NCBI GenBank assembly: GCA_001606155.1
Contig: LODT01000025.1
Span: 434,001 to 498,000 of the forward strand
Direction of reading: 5' to 3'
Source of the DNA: Tieghemostelium lacteum
Lineage: Eukaryota > Evosea > Eumycetozoa > Dictyosteliales > Raperosteliaceae
Length of the DNA: 64,000 nt
The position numbers and the translations under genes were made by a program. This document shows, one piece after another, positions 45,260 to 56,944 of this stretch. The notes under the pieces were generated by a model that searched no databases, was not told where the DNA came from, and was given only the letters and a program-made list of their open reading frames with translations. Every line of letters begins with the position of its first letter. Within the stretch, counting starts at the first letter, position 1.

Positions 45260-48200
45260 ATGAAAATTTCTCTAATTTTACTTGCGGTTTTGTTGGTTTC
45301 CATTGTCAGATCAGATGATCCAGTGTACCCAACATTTCCAACCAATAAATACTATTCAACCTATGTGTCATACAATGACTTTGTTCACGGTTACACTTTT
45401 GCCTATAAAGAATTTTTCAGTCAACCTGATAATGTCTCAAGAACTGAAAGTACTGATGTCTTGACTGTTGATTGGAAAAATAATGTCTTCTATGCTTGGG
45501 ATTCTCATTTCAATACAACAATCAATGGTAATTGCACTACTGGACCTCTCAATAGTGCTTGGCATGCTGAACCAAGTTATACTTTTCTAACTCAATATAA
45601 AAATATAACCTATATCGGTATGTTCAACCCTTCCCCAAAAAAAAAAAAAAAAAAAATGTTAGAATGGTAGAAAAGTTTGGGATGCTAATAATTGATTTTA
45701 CACTTTTTTTTATATAATTATAGGAACTGAAACTATTGATAGAAAAATTCAATGTGCCAAATTCCAAACTCAGGAGAATAAGACTTTTGATGATCCATAT
45801 ACATGTATTACATTTTCATTAAATAATATTAAAATGGATCTTGTTAGAGCACAACTGAATGACAGTACCTGTTTAGATGGATGGGCTACTAGTGCTAATA
45901 TAACTGATAGTTCAGTTATTTCATTGGATTGTTTTTTGGGTAAAGCTAGAAATTGTACATTTACACAGCAGTCTTCTTTTACTTCCTTTCAGGAATGTAT
46001 AATGAAGAGTTCAGCAACAGTTAATGATGTCAAACAATTTGGTAGTAATACAACAGCTATTCAAGAGACCTCTTGTCCAAGACCTGGTGGAACAGTTTCT
46101 TTATTGGTTAGTATATTTTTGAATGCTACACAGTTGTCTCAACCTATTCGTTTGTCTGCTGTTGGTAACCAATTGTATCCTAATGGAAGTTCATTTGATG
46201 TCAGTTTTATAGTTGATTGGGTTGATTATATCAGTACTGATAATCAACAAACTGAGGTTTATAAACTACCTCAAGGATGTACACCTGATCCATTGAATTT
46301 CAATTTCACAGTACCTACCAAACAATTGTTACCAGCTGATGCCAAATTTAATATTGTCAGTGGTCACTTTAGTTTGTTATTGGAACCTGTTCTTAATGGT
46401 ACACCTGCTGATTCGATAATTTGGAGATATGATGCCGTGAATAACTATCAATCTATTGAAATTGATACTTTGGTTGGTGATAATATCACTGTTTTCAATG
46501 ATAACAATCAAAAGAGTTACTCTATAAACACCTACACTAAAAAATGTGTTTACAATAACAAATGGAATCCATTATATGATAACCCACGTTACCAACCATT
46601 CTATAGAATCATTGATGGTCAATTGAAGGATATCAACTATACCTATGTTAGAAACACTGATGTCAAGAGAGGTGTTAATGTTGATACTTGGTCAACTTCA
46701 TTGGCTGTTGGAGCCTATAATTTCAATGTCACTATTTACACCTTTAACAAAGGTTGGAAATTCCCAGGAAGATACGGAATCTCTGCTGGTGATATTCTTC
46801 CATTGTCTGTTGAAACTCAAGGTACTGATGACAAGGGAGTTGCATTCAATGATATCTTTGATATCTTCTTCTATGCCTATGAATTCATTCCCAATAGCTA
46901 TCTATCACAAGACTCTATGCATTGTCTACCTGAGACACCTGTAAACTACACTAGTTTGGTATACATAAATCAAGAGGAATCAGGATCATCCTACAGTTAC
47001 TTTGAAACTGTAGATTCCCAAAACCAACTCTCATACAGTCAAGGTAGATACCAATCATTCAACATGTTCACTGTAGTAGATCTAAAGAATCTAGTATACT
47101 CTGAATGGATGCCAAATACCACTACATGTAATAGCTATAATCTTCCAAATCTCACTGATAACAATGATTACATTAGAAAGATTAACTATGCCCCATCACT
47201 AGAGGTATTCTACTCAATGGCTGAAGAAATTGGTCCCGTTGAATATGTTGGTTTGGTAACTGAACAAATCAAAATTCTTCAATTCCGTTCACAATTCCAA
47301 GGTGTTAGAGCATACAATGGTTTTACTTATAACATTACACGTTTTGCTTTCCTAAATTGGATCCCAGGTACTAGTATCCCACACAGTGTTCACTTTATTT
47401 CACACAGTGTCGATATAAATACTGGAGCTCAGAAAACACATAATACCTATGTCTACTGGTCAATGTTTGTCAATAATCAAACTGGATTAACTGGAGCTAC
47501 TAAACCACCACAGACAACCTGTACTGCTACTAATCAAAATGCACCAACTGGATTCTCACTAAACACCACCTATGCAGTACCATCACTAAGCTCTAATACC
47601 CCACGTCCAGAGTCACCAACCCTTTTCACTACCTACATTGAAGTTAAAACTATCAAAGCTGATGGAACTTATACCATTTTACCAGTCAAATGGCAATACT
47701 CTCAAAGTCAATTAGTAGAGAAATTCACCATCTACAATCCACAAAATTACACACCAACCGATTACAAATACTGTTATCAAGGAAATATGGGTGGAAATGC
47801 CAAAGTACTCATTAATAACAAGTCTCTTGGTATCGCTGGTATTAATTCATCACCACTCTACGGTGGCGATGGTTCACTTTTAAGATTCTTTTACGACAAG
47901 ACCTATTATCAATCAGCTCAATTGCAAATGAGTTATATCATTGAAAAAGGAGTACCAGCTGAAACCTATGTAATCTCTGGTACAAATCAAACTTGTTCCT
48001 TTATGTACTATCCAAAAGGTTGGACAATATTTGGAGAAGTACCAACCAGTAGAGTACCACTTACTATCATTAGAAATAATACAGGTAATAATACAGTTGA
48101 GGTTTGGAGCTTCTTTAGATTCTCTAATGATGTTGAACCAAATATCACTGATAACTGTGCTCTCTCAACAGAAGAAAAACTCTCTGGTCTCACTGGTGGT

Positions 48201-48371
48201 ATAATTGCTGCCATTGTCATTGTTGTTGCAGTTTGCTTCATTGGTATCTCTGCTATTGTATTTGTTGTCATTAGAAAGAGAAGAAATATTAAAAAACAAC
48301 CACCTCATATTTTACTAGATGATAGAAATTTAATTAATCAACAAGAAGTAAACAGAGTTTATGAAAATTAA
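45260..48371 (+). CDS. Large type I membrane glycoprotein with duplicated ectodomain
   Basis: Two exons, 45260-45617 and 45724-48371, joined by a 106-base intron, give 1001 residues. It has a signal peptide (MKISLILLAVLLVSIVRS), an ectodomain with many N-glycosylation sites (NxS/T) and paired Cys, and one transmembrane helix near 942-966 (IIAAIVIVVAVCFIGISAIV). A basic stop-transfer KRRN and a short cytosolic tail end it. The ectodomain appears to hold two copies of a module: VLTVDWKNNVFYAW...YIGTETIDRKIQCAKFQ in the first and MFTVVDLKNLVYSEW...YVGLVTEQIKILQFRSQF in the second. No known domain is recognised. It is probably a cell-surface receptor or adhesion protein. Confidence 0.8.
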
Positions 48372-48540
48372 ATTAATTCTCAAAATATAAATTTTCCCTC
48401 CTCTATTTAAACATATATAAATATCCTAATTTAAACAACCCATAATAATTGTTTTTTTTTTTTTAGAAATTTTATTATTCTTGTAAAATAGAATTTAAAA
48501 TACTGAGTTTATTTTTGATGGAAACTCGAGTTTTTTTGTT

Positions 48541-49313
48541 ATGAAAATGAATGTTTTTGAAACTATCAGCAATAAAATAATTAATTTATATATTGTAAAT
48601 AATAGTGACCCAATATCAATTGTATATCTATCACAATGTTCAAAATACTTTAGAAATATGATTTCAAATCTATGTAATTGGAAAGAAATTTCAGAAAAAG
48701 AGATAAAGTTTTGCAGTAAAATTGTAGAATCTTGTAAATTAAATGATCCGATAAGTTATTTTTATCTTTACAAATCTTTTAGTAAGTAAAGTTAAAATTA
48801 AATTACAGAATTTAAATGACTTACAAAATGAATATAGAATTTATTATACCAGCTAGAGATTTTAGTGGTATTACACATATCAACACTCAATATTTACAAT
48901 TTCAAGAAGATAAAAACTCAATTTTTGCAGAAAAATTACATTTAAATTATGTATGGTATGCATTTGTGTATCACGCAGTGAATTTACCAACTGGTGACTA
49001 TGATGTTTATTATAGAGTGTATTTTGAGAAAAAAATTGAATATTTGGAATCAAAAGCATCGTTTAGAAACTATCCTCTCCATGTTATTGAAAGACATACC
49101 AATTTCAAAACCAAACAATGGTATCTTTTAAAAGTATCATCAATTGAGAAACCTCTCCTCCACAATGATGAATACTTTGGAACGATTGAACTACATATTT
49201 ATAATATTGAAGGTTATATAAAAGATGGTATAAATGTCGATTATCTTCATATTGTTCCAAAAAATCAAACAGTTTCAATGATTTCAAAAATATCACAATA
49301 TAATGATATTTAA
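48541..49313 (+). CDS. F-box protein with PP2/FBA-like C-terminal domain
   Basis: Two exons, 48541-48781 and 48838-49313, joined by a 56-base GTAAGT-ATAG intron, give 238 residues. The first 45 residues are F-box-like (ISNKIINLY...SIVYLSQCSKYFRNMI). Residues about 81-235 match the phloem-protein-2-like pattern: FIIPARDFSGI, VWYAFVYHAVNLPTGDYDVY, WYLLKVSSI and FGTIELHIYNIEGYIKDGI. In plants and dictyostelids such proteins are SCF substrate receptors, with the PP2 part binding glycans. The splice joins what would otherwise look like two neighbouring small genes. Glycan binding is inferred from the family. Confidence 0.7.
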
Positions 49314-49369
49314 TCAATAAAACTTTAAAAGTAAGTTTTTTTTAATATTTTTAATTATTATTATTTTGC

Positions 49370-50954
49370 TTATTTATTGGTAGGTAAAGGATGTTGTGGT
49401 TCTTGTGGAGCAATTAATTGATAAAAGGTAGAAAACAATTCAGTTTTATCCTTATTGAAATATTCAAATTTAGCAAGATATGGTTTTTTAACATCTAAAT
49501 CTGCAGAATCAAATTTGAATTTGATCATACTTTGAGAGAATGGTTGTTCTTGTTGAAGTGGTTCGGGTTTATCTTCTTGATCCAAAGAGATGGTACAAAC
49601 CAATAGACCATCTTTTTGATCTTGTGTCATTTCAGATGGAGTACTTCTGGGTTTAAGATGCATCTTAATCAAAGAGTTTTTAAAGGTGGCTTTAGTGACT
49701 TGGAAGTGTTTGGATTTAGTGTTGGGACTGTAAGAGAAATATTCAGAATCTTTAACTTGATTGAGAACCTCCAAAGCTTTTTCGGTGTGTCCCAACTCAT
49801 TATGGGCTGCTGCAGTCTCATAGATGAGACCATTCAATAGATTCTCTAGACTTACTTTTTCCATTGACATTTCAGATGGATTCTCTTTGATAAAGGTAAT
49901 GAAACGTTCTCTTTGTTCAATAAATTGTTCATAACGATCAAATTTGTATAGAATGTCACTAGAGGATTTAAAGTATCCTGAAGAGAGTTGTGGTAGAAGA
50001 GTTTCAATTTCATTTTGTGCTACTTTAGCTTCTTCCATTCTATTCTCTTGTACAAAGAAATAGAATAAATCAAAAATAGCATTGATTTGTAATTTAGAAT
50101 CTCCTGACTTCTTTGCATAATTAATTGATTTCTCAATTGTATCTAATTGTTCTTCATTATTTGTGAATGAACTATGAGCTTGATAAATCTAAAAATATGT
50201 TTATGATTAATAATTTTTCTCTTAAAGGTGATGTGATATTAAAGTGTAATTACATACGGTTGCTAAAATTGAATATTGTTCAGCCATTTGAGTATCTGAT
50301 AATTTATATTTCTTAATTGCAGTTTTAATTGTTGAAATGGCTTGGTGAATCTTATCAATTGCAACTAACCTGTCAATTAAGATTTCATGGAATTTCAAAA
50401 TTTCTTTTAATTGATCACTTGATGTTGGTTTACCAAAGAATTCAATAATCCTAATAATAGTTTATAAAAATAAGGAAACGGGTTAGAATGAAATGTATAC
50501 CTTAGGTGTTGGAATGAATTCTATTATATTACTTTTCAGCATATTTAATAGTTAATTCTGGATTATTAAGTTGAGTTGCAATCTTGAAAAGATGAGATAA
50601 AGCTTGAGCTTTACCTTGTTGAATTGAAGGATTATCTTCACTAATTTCCAACATTCTCTCAAAAATGGAGAGAGCTAATGAATAATTTTCCTCTTCGATT
50701 GCCAATTGACCACTGACATAGAGTTCATTAAGCTCTTTATTTAATCTATCATTAATTGATGGCTTCTTTGATGCTTGTGGTTTACGACGTCCACTCAAAC
50801 CTGCTTGTCCTCTAAATTGTGGTGGCATGTTATCGTTTTCGGCTGATTCTCCAGAAACATATTCACCATATTGTCTATATAATGAATTGGCATAATATGC
50901 AAAAACTGATGCCACAGATGCAATGGCAGTAATTTTAGCTAAATTATTACTCAT
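49370..50954 (-). CDS. Membrane-anchored TPR-type protein
   Basis: Three exons on the minus strand, 50954-50533, 50450-50258 and 50188-49370, give 477 residues. A hydrophobic segment at about 6-24 (ITAIASVASVFAYYANSLY) suggests an N-terminal anchor, perhaps in a mitochondrial or peroxisomal membrane. TPR-like helix pairs follow: LYVSGQLAIEEENYSLALSIFERML (about 80-105), IYQAHSSFTNNEEQLDTIEKSI and ETAAAHNELGHTEKALEVL. A beta-rich C-terminal part (about 375-475) is not recognised. Exact function is unknown. Both joins restore continuous helical sequence and keep frame. Confidence 0.75.
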
Positions 50955-51410
50955 CTTTTATCTGTTTTTGTGTGGTGTGAAGTTTAATGAAATAACGAAA
51001 AAAAAAAAAATTAAAAAAAAAATTAATTCCATATGATCCAATTATACAGTTTGGAATTTTAGATAGATAATATTGACACTCTCATACTATTGGTGCTATT
51101 ATAATATCTTTTTTACATTGTAATTTAAATGAATTAAGCTGTTTAATATTATCTTCATTACCACCTTTAAGAATGTATAATAATGAAAACTAACCTATTT
51201 AAAGATCTATCCAGTATAATCTTAATAATGATAAGTTTGTTAATGAAAATGATTTAACTAGTGATTATAGTATATCTGATTCATCTGATAACGATGAATC
51301 AAAATCTAAAAAAATAAAATTTAATAATAGTAAGAATTAAAAAAAAAATAGAGATAGAGTTAAATCAAGAAGTTAAATTAATAATAATAATATATTATTA
51401 TTTATAAACT
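50955..51410. other. Intergenic gap containing a gene relic
   Basis: 456 bases between the TPR protein start and the transporter stop, both minus strand. Runs of A at 50999-51022. The plus strand at 51098-51340 carries coding-like sequence listed separately. Nothing else seen. Confidence 0.4.
51098..51340 (+). pseudogene. Possible decayed gene fragment
   Basis: One reading frame through this stretch has dictyostelid coding character, with LHCNLNELSCLILSSLPPL early and a Ser/Asp-rich end DYSISDSSDNDESKSKKIKF before a terminal stop at 51338. The frame is interrupted twice near 51191-51203, so it is either a relic or exons of an unrecognised gene. The parent family is not recognised. AT-rich DNA can look coding by chance, but the regular acidic/Ser codon pattern makes that less likely. 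Confidence 0.35.
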
Positions 51411-52614
51411 CTATTTTTTATTAAAATCCAATTTTTTAGGAGTAATAGTACTTTGATTTGAAGAATTGTGATTACTATTTAAAATGGTATAATAAAGTGA
51501 ACCTAAAATTACAATCATTGAACCTATGGTTTTTGGAGTTGTAAAACATTGATTTCGTTTCAATGGATGATCAGGATCACATAAATAGAGAGCAGAAGTT
51601 GTAAAAACTATAATGGATTGTAGTGCATATAAGACACCTAAGGATACACTACCATGTTTTGATAGTACTTTAAAAACACTACTGGCTCTTGCAAAACTAG
51701 TGAATATCAATACACTAATGAGTAATAATACCATGGTAATTTGTTCGTTAGTTGAAATATGAATAGGCTCCCAAACCCATTCTTTATAGTTGTATAATGT
51801 CACTGTAAATATATAACTCAAACAAATTGCCACTGAATAGGTTCCATAACTACTAGCAAAAGAGAATGGACCTACATCGTATTCTCTCAACATTTTCTCA
51901 CTGTATATATGGCTGCTTGAGAATATAAATGCAGCGGTCAATACTGACCCAACACCAAATAAAAAGTAGTAATTCAAATTACCACTACCTGGAGTACCAC
52001 TACCAATATCATCACTCTGATTTTCCGATTCCAGATTCTTTTTAAACAATTCTGGATTGATTACACTTATACACAATCCAAAGAATATAAATAATATACT
52101 AAACCATTTTTTCATTGATAATGGGTTACCTAGATAGAATCTAGATAGTAATGCACTAAATAGAATCTTTGATGAGAATAGTACTTGAAAAAGTCCACTA
52201 CCAACTGCAATCTGTCCAATAGTTGTCAATAGACTTGCTATACAATCAAAAATGGATAGAACTATAAATTTCATTGGTGGTATTCTCGTCTTTTTCTTTA
52301 ATGCTGATACTGTATTACTTATAGCTGGTTTCTCTTTTATATATCTTAAAAATGCATATCCTGAAAATATAACTAAATTTGTAAACATTGATTTTGTATC
52401 TATATTCAAGGAGTCAATATGTGTATATTCATTTTATCTATTTAAATAAATACATACTAAATGATATATTATTAAATATTAATTGTACAATTAAGGTATT
52501 TAATACACCAGAGCCTAAGAATAATAAAATAAAGGTATTATCTACAAAACTATTATTATTATCTCTAATGGTATATTTTTGTTGTCCTGGTAATTTTTTA
52601 ACTGGAGTTGCCAT
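51411..52614 (-). CDS. Drug/metabolite (nucleotide-sugar-like) transporter
   Basis: Two exons on the minus strand, 52614-52458 and 52399-51411, joined by a 58-base intron, give 381 residues from the first ATG in frame. About ten membrane helices are seen. Phrases such as GQIAVGSGLFQVLFSSKILFSALLSRFYLG, shortened here to GLFQVLFSSKILFSALL, and WFSILFIFFGLCISVINP fit the SLC35/EamA fold of nucleotide-sugar and related transporters of the Golgi or ER. The frame stays open 75 bases upstream of the chosen start (to 52689) without an ATG and looks coding there, so a further 5' exon may exist. Substrate is unknown. Confidence 0.72.
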
Positions 52615-52951
52615 AACTTCAATATCTATATAGTCACTATTACCACCACTGTTAATACTATGAAATTGATTTAGATTCAACTCATTTAATTATAAAAAAA
52701 AAAACAAAAAATTAATTATTTAAATTGAAAAAAAAAAACTAATAATTTTATAAAAAAAAAAAAAAACTATTTCAATGAAAATAGATTACTTCAATTTATG
52801 CTAAAAGTCAGATATTTTTATAATAAATATCTTTTTATATTGATGTAACTTGATTTAGGATAAGCTTATTTTTTTATTGTTGAAATTTAAATAATTAATT
52901 TTTTGTTTTTTTTTTTTAATTTTTTTAAGATTATTTATACAAAAGAACTAA
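52615..52951. promoter_or_regulatory. Divergent promoter, DMT transporter and SLU7
   Basis: Gap of 337 bases from the chosen transporter start, but its first 75 bases (52615-52689) may be coding. The rest is AT-rich with A-runs at 52728-52738 and 52754-52767 and T-runs right before the SLU7 start. Confidence 0.4.
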
Positions 52952-54613
52952 ATGGCATCAAGTTCTGAAACATGGAAATCTAGAGAGGCTTTCAAGAAAG
53001 CAAAAGAATTAGATGAAGCTAGAAAAGCTGGTAATGCACCAGCTGAACTTGATGAAGAAGGCAGAGAAATTAATCCACATATTCCACAATACATTTTAAA
53101 ACAACCATGGTATGATGATAATAAAGGAACTTCATTGAGACATCAAAGACATCAAGCAGTTGAGGGTAACAAAATTGGATTGTGGTATAATAAAGGTGCT
53201 AAACTAGGTGAATCAGCTCAAAAATATAGAAAAGGTGCTTGTGAGAATTGTGGTGCCATGACACATCAAACTAAAGATTGTTGTGAAAGACCTAGAAAAG
53301 TAGGTGCAAAATACAATGGTGCTGATATTAAACCAGATGAGGTGGTGGAGACTTTAAACCTCTCTTATGATGCCAAAAGAGATCCATATAATGGTTACGA
53401 TTCGGATAGTTATAAAGAGATTATGGATCTCTATGAGAAGGCAGAACAAGAGAGAAAAAAGAAAAAACTTCAAGAACTGATGCAACAACATCAAAATTCA
53501 TTGGTAGAGGGTGGTGATGGTAGTGGTAGTGTTAAACCTACTGCTGAGGAACTTAGTAAACAACTACAGGAACAAGAGGAACAAGATAACTATTCAGCAG
53601 AGACTATAGCACCAATACAGAAATTAGATCCAAAATCTAGAACTACCATTAGAAATTTAAGAATTCGTGAGGATATTGCTAAATATCTTTATAATTTGGA
53701 TGTAGATTCATCCTTTTATGAACCAAAGAGTCGTTCCATGAGAGAGAATCCATTGGCGAATAGTAACTCTGATAAGGATATAGGGTTTTTAGGTGACAAT
53801 TTTACCCGTACAACCGGTGATACTCAAAAGTTTAGAGATATGCAAATGTTTGCATGGGAGGCACATGATAAAGGTCAAGATATTGATGTTTCATCAGCAC
53901 CTACTCAAGCAGCACTTTTACATAAAGAATTTCAAGCCAAAAAAGAACAACTTAGAAATCAATCCAAAAAAATTATCCTATCAAAATATGGTGGTGAAGA
54001 ACATTTATTGGAGAATAATAAAGAAGGTGGTGGCGATGAAGAAACTAAAGTTAGTACATCAGTACCATCTACTGAAATCTATACTGAATATTCAGCCAAT
54101 GGTAAATTACTAAAAGGTCAAGAATTACTCACCAAATCAAAATATGAAGAGGATGTATATCTAAATAATCATACTTCCATTTGGGGTTCCTATTGGGAAG
54201 ATGGTCATTGGGGTTTCCAATGTTGCAAGCAATTAATTAAAAATACTTATTGTACAGGTGAACATGGCAGAAAATTAAAAGAAAAACAATTACAAAATAA
54301 TATTAATAATAATAATAATAGTAATACAGAACAAAATGAAGTTATAGAAAATAATAATAATAATGATAATAATAATGTAAATGATAAAAAAGATAAAAAA
54401 GAAAAAAAGAAATCATTAAAAAAGGCAATTAAAGAACAAGAAGAATTAAATAGAAAAGATGTAAAAGATTTTGATGAAAGAAAAATGCCATATAATTCAT
54501 TAAAGGATAATTATAATGTAACAAAAGAAGAAATGGACGCATATAGTTTAAAAAGGAAAAGAGGTGATGACCCAATGTTGAATTATCAAGATAATAGCGA
54601 TTTAGACGAATAA
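52952..54613 (+). CDS. slu7: Pre-mRNA-splicing factor SLU7
   Basis: A single exon of 553 residues. The N-terminal block (KKAKELDEARKAGNAPAE...NPHIPQYILKQPWYDD) and the zinc knuckle CENCGAMTHQTKDC (about 96-109) with the following CERPRKVGAKYNG are diagnostic. DPYNGYD, NFTRTTGDTQKFRDMQMFAW and GSYWEDGHWGFQCC also match. SLU7 helps choose the 3' splice site in the second catalytic step. The Asn/Lys-rich segment (about 450-490) is a lineage-specific insert before the conserved tail. Confidence 0.96.
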   Translation: MASSSETWKSREAFKKAKELDEARKAGNAPAELDEEGREINPHIPQYILKQPWYDDNKGTSLRHQRHQAVEGNKIGLWYNKGAKLGESAQKYRKGACENCGAMTHQTKDCCERPRKVGAKYNGADIKPDEVVETLNLSYDAKRDPYNGYDSDSYKEIMDLYEKAEQERKKKKLQELMQQHQNSLVEGGDGSGSVKPTAEELSKQLQEQEEQDNYSAETIAPIQKLDPKSRTTIRNLRIREDIAKYLYNLDVDSSFYEPKSRSMRENPLANSNSDKDIGFLGDNFTRTTGDTQKFRDMQMFAWEAHDKGQDIDVSSAPTQAALLHKEFQAKKEQLRNQSKKIILSKYGGEEHLLENNKEGGGDEETKVSTSVPSTEIYTEYSANGKLLKGQELLTKSKYEEDVYLNNHTSIWGSYWEDGHWGFQCCKQLIKNTYCTGEHGRKLKEKQLQNNINNNNNSNTEQNEVIENNNNNDNNNVNDKKDKKEKKKSLKKAIKEQEELNRKDVKDFDERKMPYNSLKDNYNVTKEEMDAYSLKRKRGDDPMLNYQDNSDLDE

Positions 54614-54633
54614 ATTAAATATTTTTCTTTCTG

Positions 54634-54660
54634 GGACACTAAGAAGAAAGAATAGTGTCC
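54634..54660 (+). repeat. Short hairpin in the SLU7 3' flank
   Basis: GGACACTA (54634-54641) and its exact inverse TAGTGTCC (54653-54660) enclose an 11-base purine-rich loop, 20 bases after the SLU7 stop. It could shape the transcript end. The same GGACACTA word recurs upstream of the esterase gene. Confidence 0.5.
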
Positions 54661-54754
54661 ATTGATATCTTCTCGATTCCAAAATGAAAATTTAAAATTT
54701 TATGTAATATTTTGAGATATTTTTCTTGTTTAAATTTCATTTTGAACCACAATA

Positions 54755-55759
54755 ATGATGTCAATAAATGAAGAAAAGAAATTAATTTGTGTAACTGGTG
54801 CTAGTGGATATATTGGATCATGGATTGTAAAATTACTTTTGGAAAAAGGTTATAAAGTTAGAGCATGTCTAAGAAATCATTTAGATAGTAACAGAACTAA
54901 ATTCTTGAAGGATTTGGATGTTGAAGGTGGAAATTTAGAATTTGCTGATGGTGAATTAGTTGGCAATAAAACTGATTATGAATCAATATTTCAAGGATGT
55001 TATGCAGTATTACATGTCGCATCACCTTATTTACATGTATTTGAAGACAAAGAAAGAGATTTAGTAAAACCAGCAGTTGAAGGGACATTAAGTGTTATCA
55101 ATGCATGTTCAAAAGTTTCAACCGTTAGAAAACTTATAATTACATCATCAACAGCTGCTGTTGTTAATCTTTTGAATCCTGATCTTAAACCACTTGATGA
55201 GTACTCTGATGCCAACTGGAATGAGGAGTCTACAATTGACAGTGGTACCTATAGTTACTCTAAAGTACAAGCAGAGAAAGCTGCTTGGAATTTTCATAAA
55301 GAAAATCAAAAAAATTCCAATACAAATCAATTTGAATTGGCAACTGTAAATCCAACTTTTGTGCTGGGTCCACTACTCTCCAAACAAAATAATACCTCTG
55401 TAGATCAATTTATAAAAATTATTACAGAGGCTCAGAATGTGGGTCCTATAAGAAGAGGTTTTGTTGATGTTAGAGATGTGGCATTAGCACATCTACTAGT
55501 ACTGGAATCCTCACAATCTAATAATACCAGATACCTAGTTGCAGAAAGAGTTTGTCAATTTAAAGAGTTACCATTAACAGCTCAAAAGTTATTCCCAACA
55601 TTGAAAATCTCCAATGAACTACCAGGTGAAACCACTGTAAAACCATGGAAATTCAATACTGATAAAATTCAAAATATAGGTTTAAAATATTTAACTTTTG
55701 AACAAACTCTTAAAGATACTATTGATTCTTTAGTTTCATTTGGTATTATAAATTTATAA
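54755..55759 (+). CDS. NAD(P)-dependent reductase of the dihydroflavonol-reductase/cinnamoyl-CoA-reductase type
   Basis: A single exon of 334 residues. This is an extended short-chain dehydrogenase: TGASGYIGSWIVKLLL dinucleotide site (about 10-25), HVASP, SSTAAV and the catalytic YSYSK (Tyr about 167, Lys about 171). The NPTFVLGP block is typical of the DFR/CCR family rather than of sugar epimerases. It probably reduces a carbonyl group of a small metabolite with NADPH; the substrate is unknown. The first two ATGs are adjacent, and the first is used. Confidence 0.88.
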   Translation: MMSINEEKKLICVTGASGYIGSWIVKLLLEKGYKVRACLRNHLDSNRTKFLKDLDVEGGNLEFADGELVGNKTDYESIFQGCYAVLHVASPYLHVFEDKERDLVKPAVEGTLSVINACSKVSTVRKLIITSSTAAVVNLLNPDLKPLDEYSDANWNEESTIDSGTYSYSKVQAEKAAWNFHKENQKNSNTNQFELATVNPTFVLGPLLSKQNNTSVDQFIKIITEAQNVGPIRRGFVDVRDVALAHLLVLESSQSNNTRYLVAERVCQFKELPLTAQKLFPTLKISNELPGETTVKPWKFNTDKIQNIGLKYLTFEQTLKDTIDSLVSFGIINL

Positions 55760-55832
55760 AATGAATCTCTCTCGAGATTTTATTTGTGCCCCTCAATATA
55801 ATAAGAATCTATACTCTCAATATAATTTTGTT

Positions 55833-56944
55833 TTATAGGGCAAAATAACTATCAAATGATAATAAAAGGGTTGCATCTTCACTTGAAATTTTAACAGTTG
55901 AAGTTTTACCAGATGCAATATTATAGACTTCATAAACCATTAAACTAAAATCAAAAGAACTACCAAAGAAAATGATATTTTGTTGATCTTGAGTTAAAAT
56001 GGCAGGCATACCACCATTGTAAATTGGTGCTGATACAAATATTAATTTTGGTTCAATGGCTGGACCTTCAGAACCTGAACCACCATTATAGATATCATTT
56101 TTATCGTTGATATCTTGTGGGATTTGAATACTATACAATCTCAATTCACCATGTTGTATTTGATTGGGAACAATTAAAAATATTTGACCTTGTGCAGTTA
56201 CTGTATATGCTGTATTTACTTGCTCTGGATTCAAATAATTTATACCTTTAATTTGATAATAACTACCAATTTCACCAGACCCCAAATCAGTAATCAAAAG
56301 ATATGGAAGTGAATTATCATCACTGAAAAAGAAAGTAACCATTTCATTTTCATTTGGACCTACACAACCATTAGGTGGATTACTATTCATTACTGTTAAA
56401 TTTGATAAAATATATTCACTATAATTTTAATTTATAATAAAGTTAGGTTTCTTTGAATATAAAATTGTTTTTTTTGTTTTTTTAAATACACATACATTGA
56501 ATTATCAGTTAGATCCCAAGTCATAGTTGCAATGGTAGTAGCATAATCTTCACCACCAAGACCAGACATGGATAAAGAGTTGGTTTGAGAATCATAGTAG
56601 TTTAGTGGTATAACATACATAAAATATTGTATTTGTTCAGGTACTAAACTCCAAGCATTTGCCGAGCTACCATTGGAAAAATAGAAATCTGCAATATAGT
56701 GACCTTGTAATTGTTCATTATAATAGAGCATTTTAACACTGTCTTCAGTGACATTAAATACAGTGTAAACTACATCACCAGGTTGAATATTTACAGTTTG
56801 ATTACTAATAGTCTTATCATTTAAATCAATAGTAAACAATTGACTAATTCCTCCAAATGTATGAATAACTGGTAAATTACCAACACTACATTTACTACCA
56901 ATAACTAAAAATACAAGTAATAATAAAGTAACTGATTTCATCAT
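55833..56944 (-). CDS. Secreted beta-rich protein of unknown function
   Basis: Two exons on the minus strand, 56944-56496 and 56418-55833, joined by a 77-base GTATGT-ATAG intron, give 344 residues. A signal peptide (MMKSVTLLLLVFLVIGSKCS) opens the protein, and several NxS/T sites lie in the first half. The rest is made of beta-strand-like segments with Gly and aromatic turns (TFGGISQLFTIDLND, YYQIKGINYLN, IFFGSSFDFSLMVY), perhaps a propeller. No catalytic motif is recognised. Its stop lies about 73 bases from the stop of the convergent reductase gene. Function is unknown. Confidence 0.7.
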
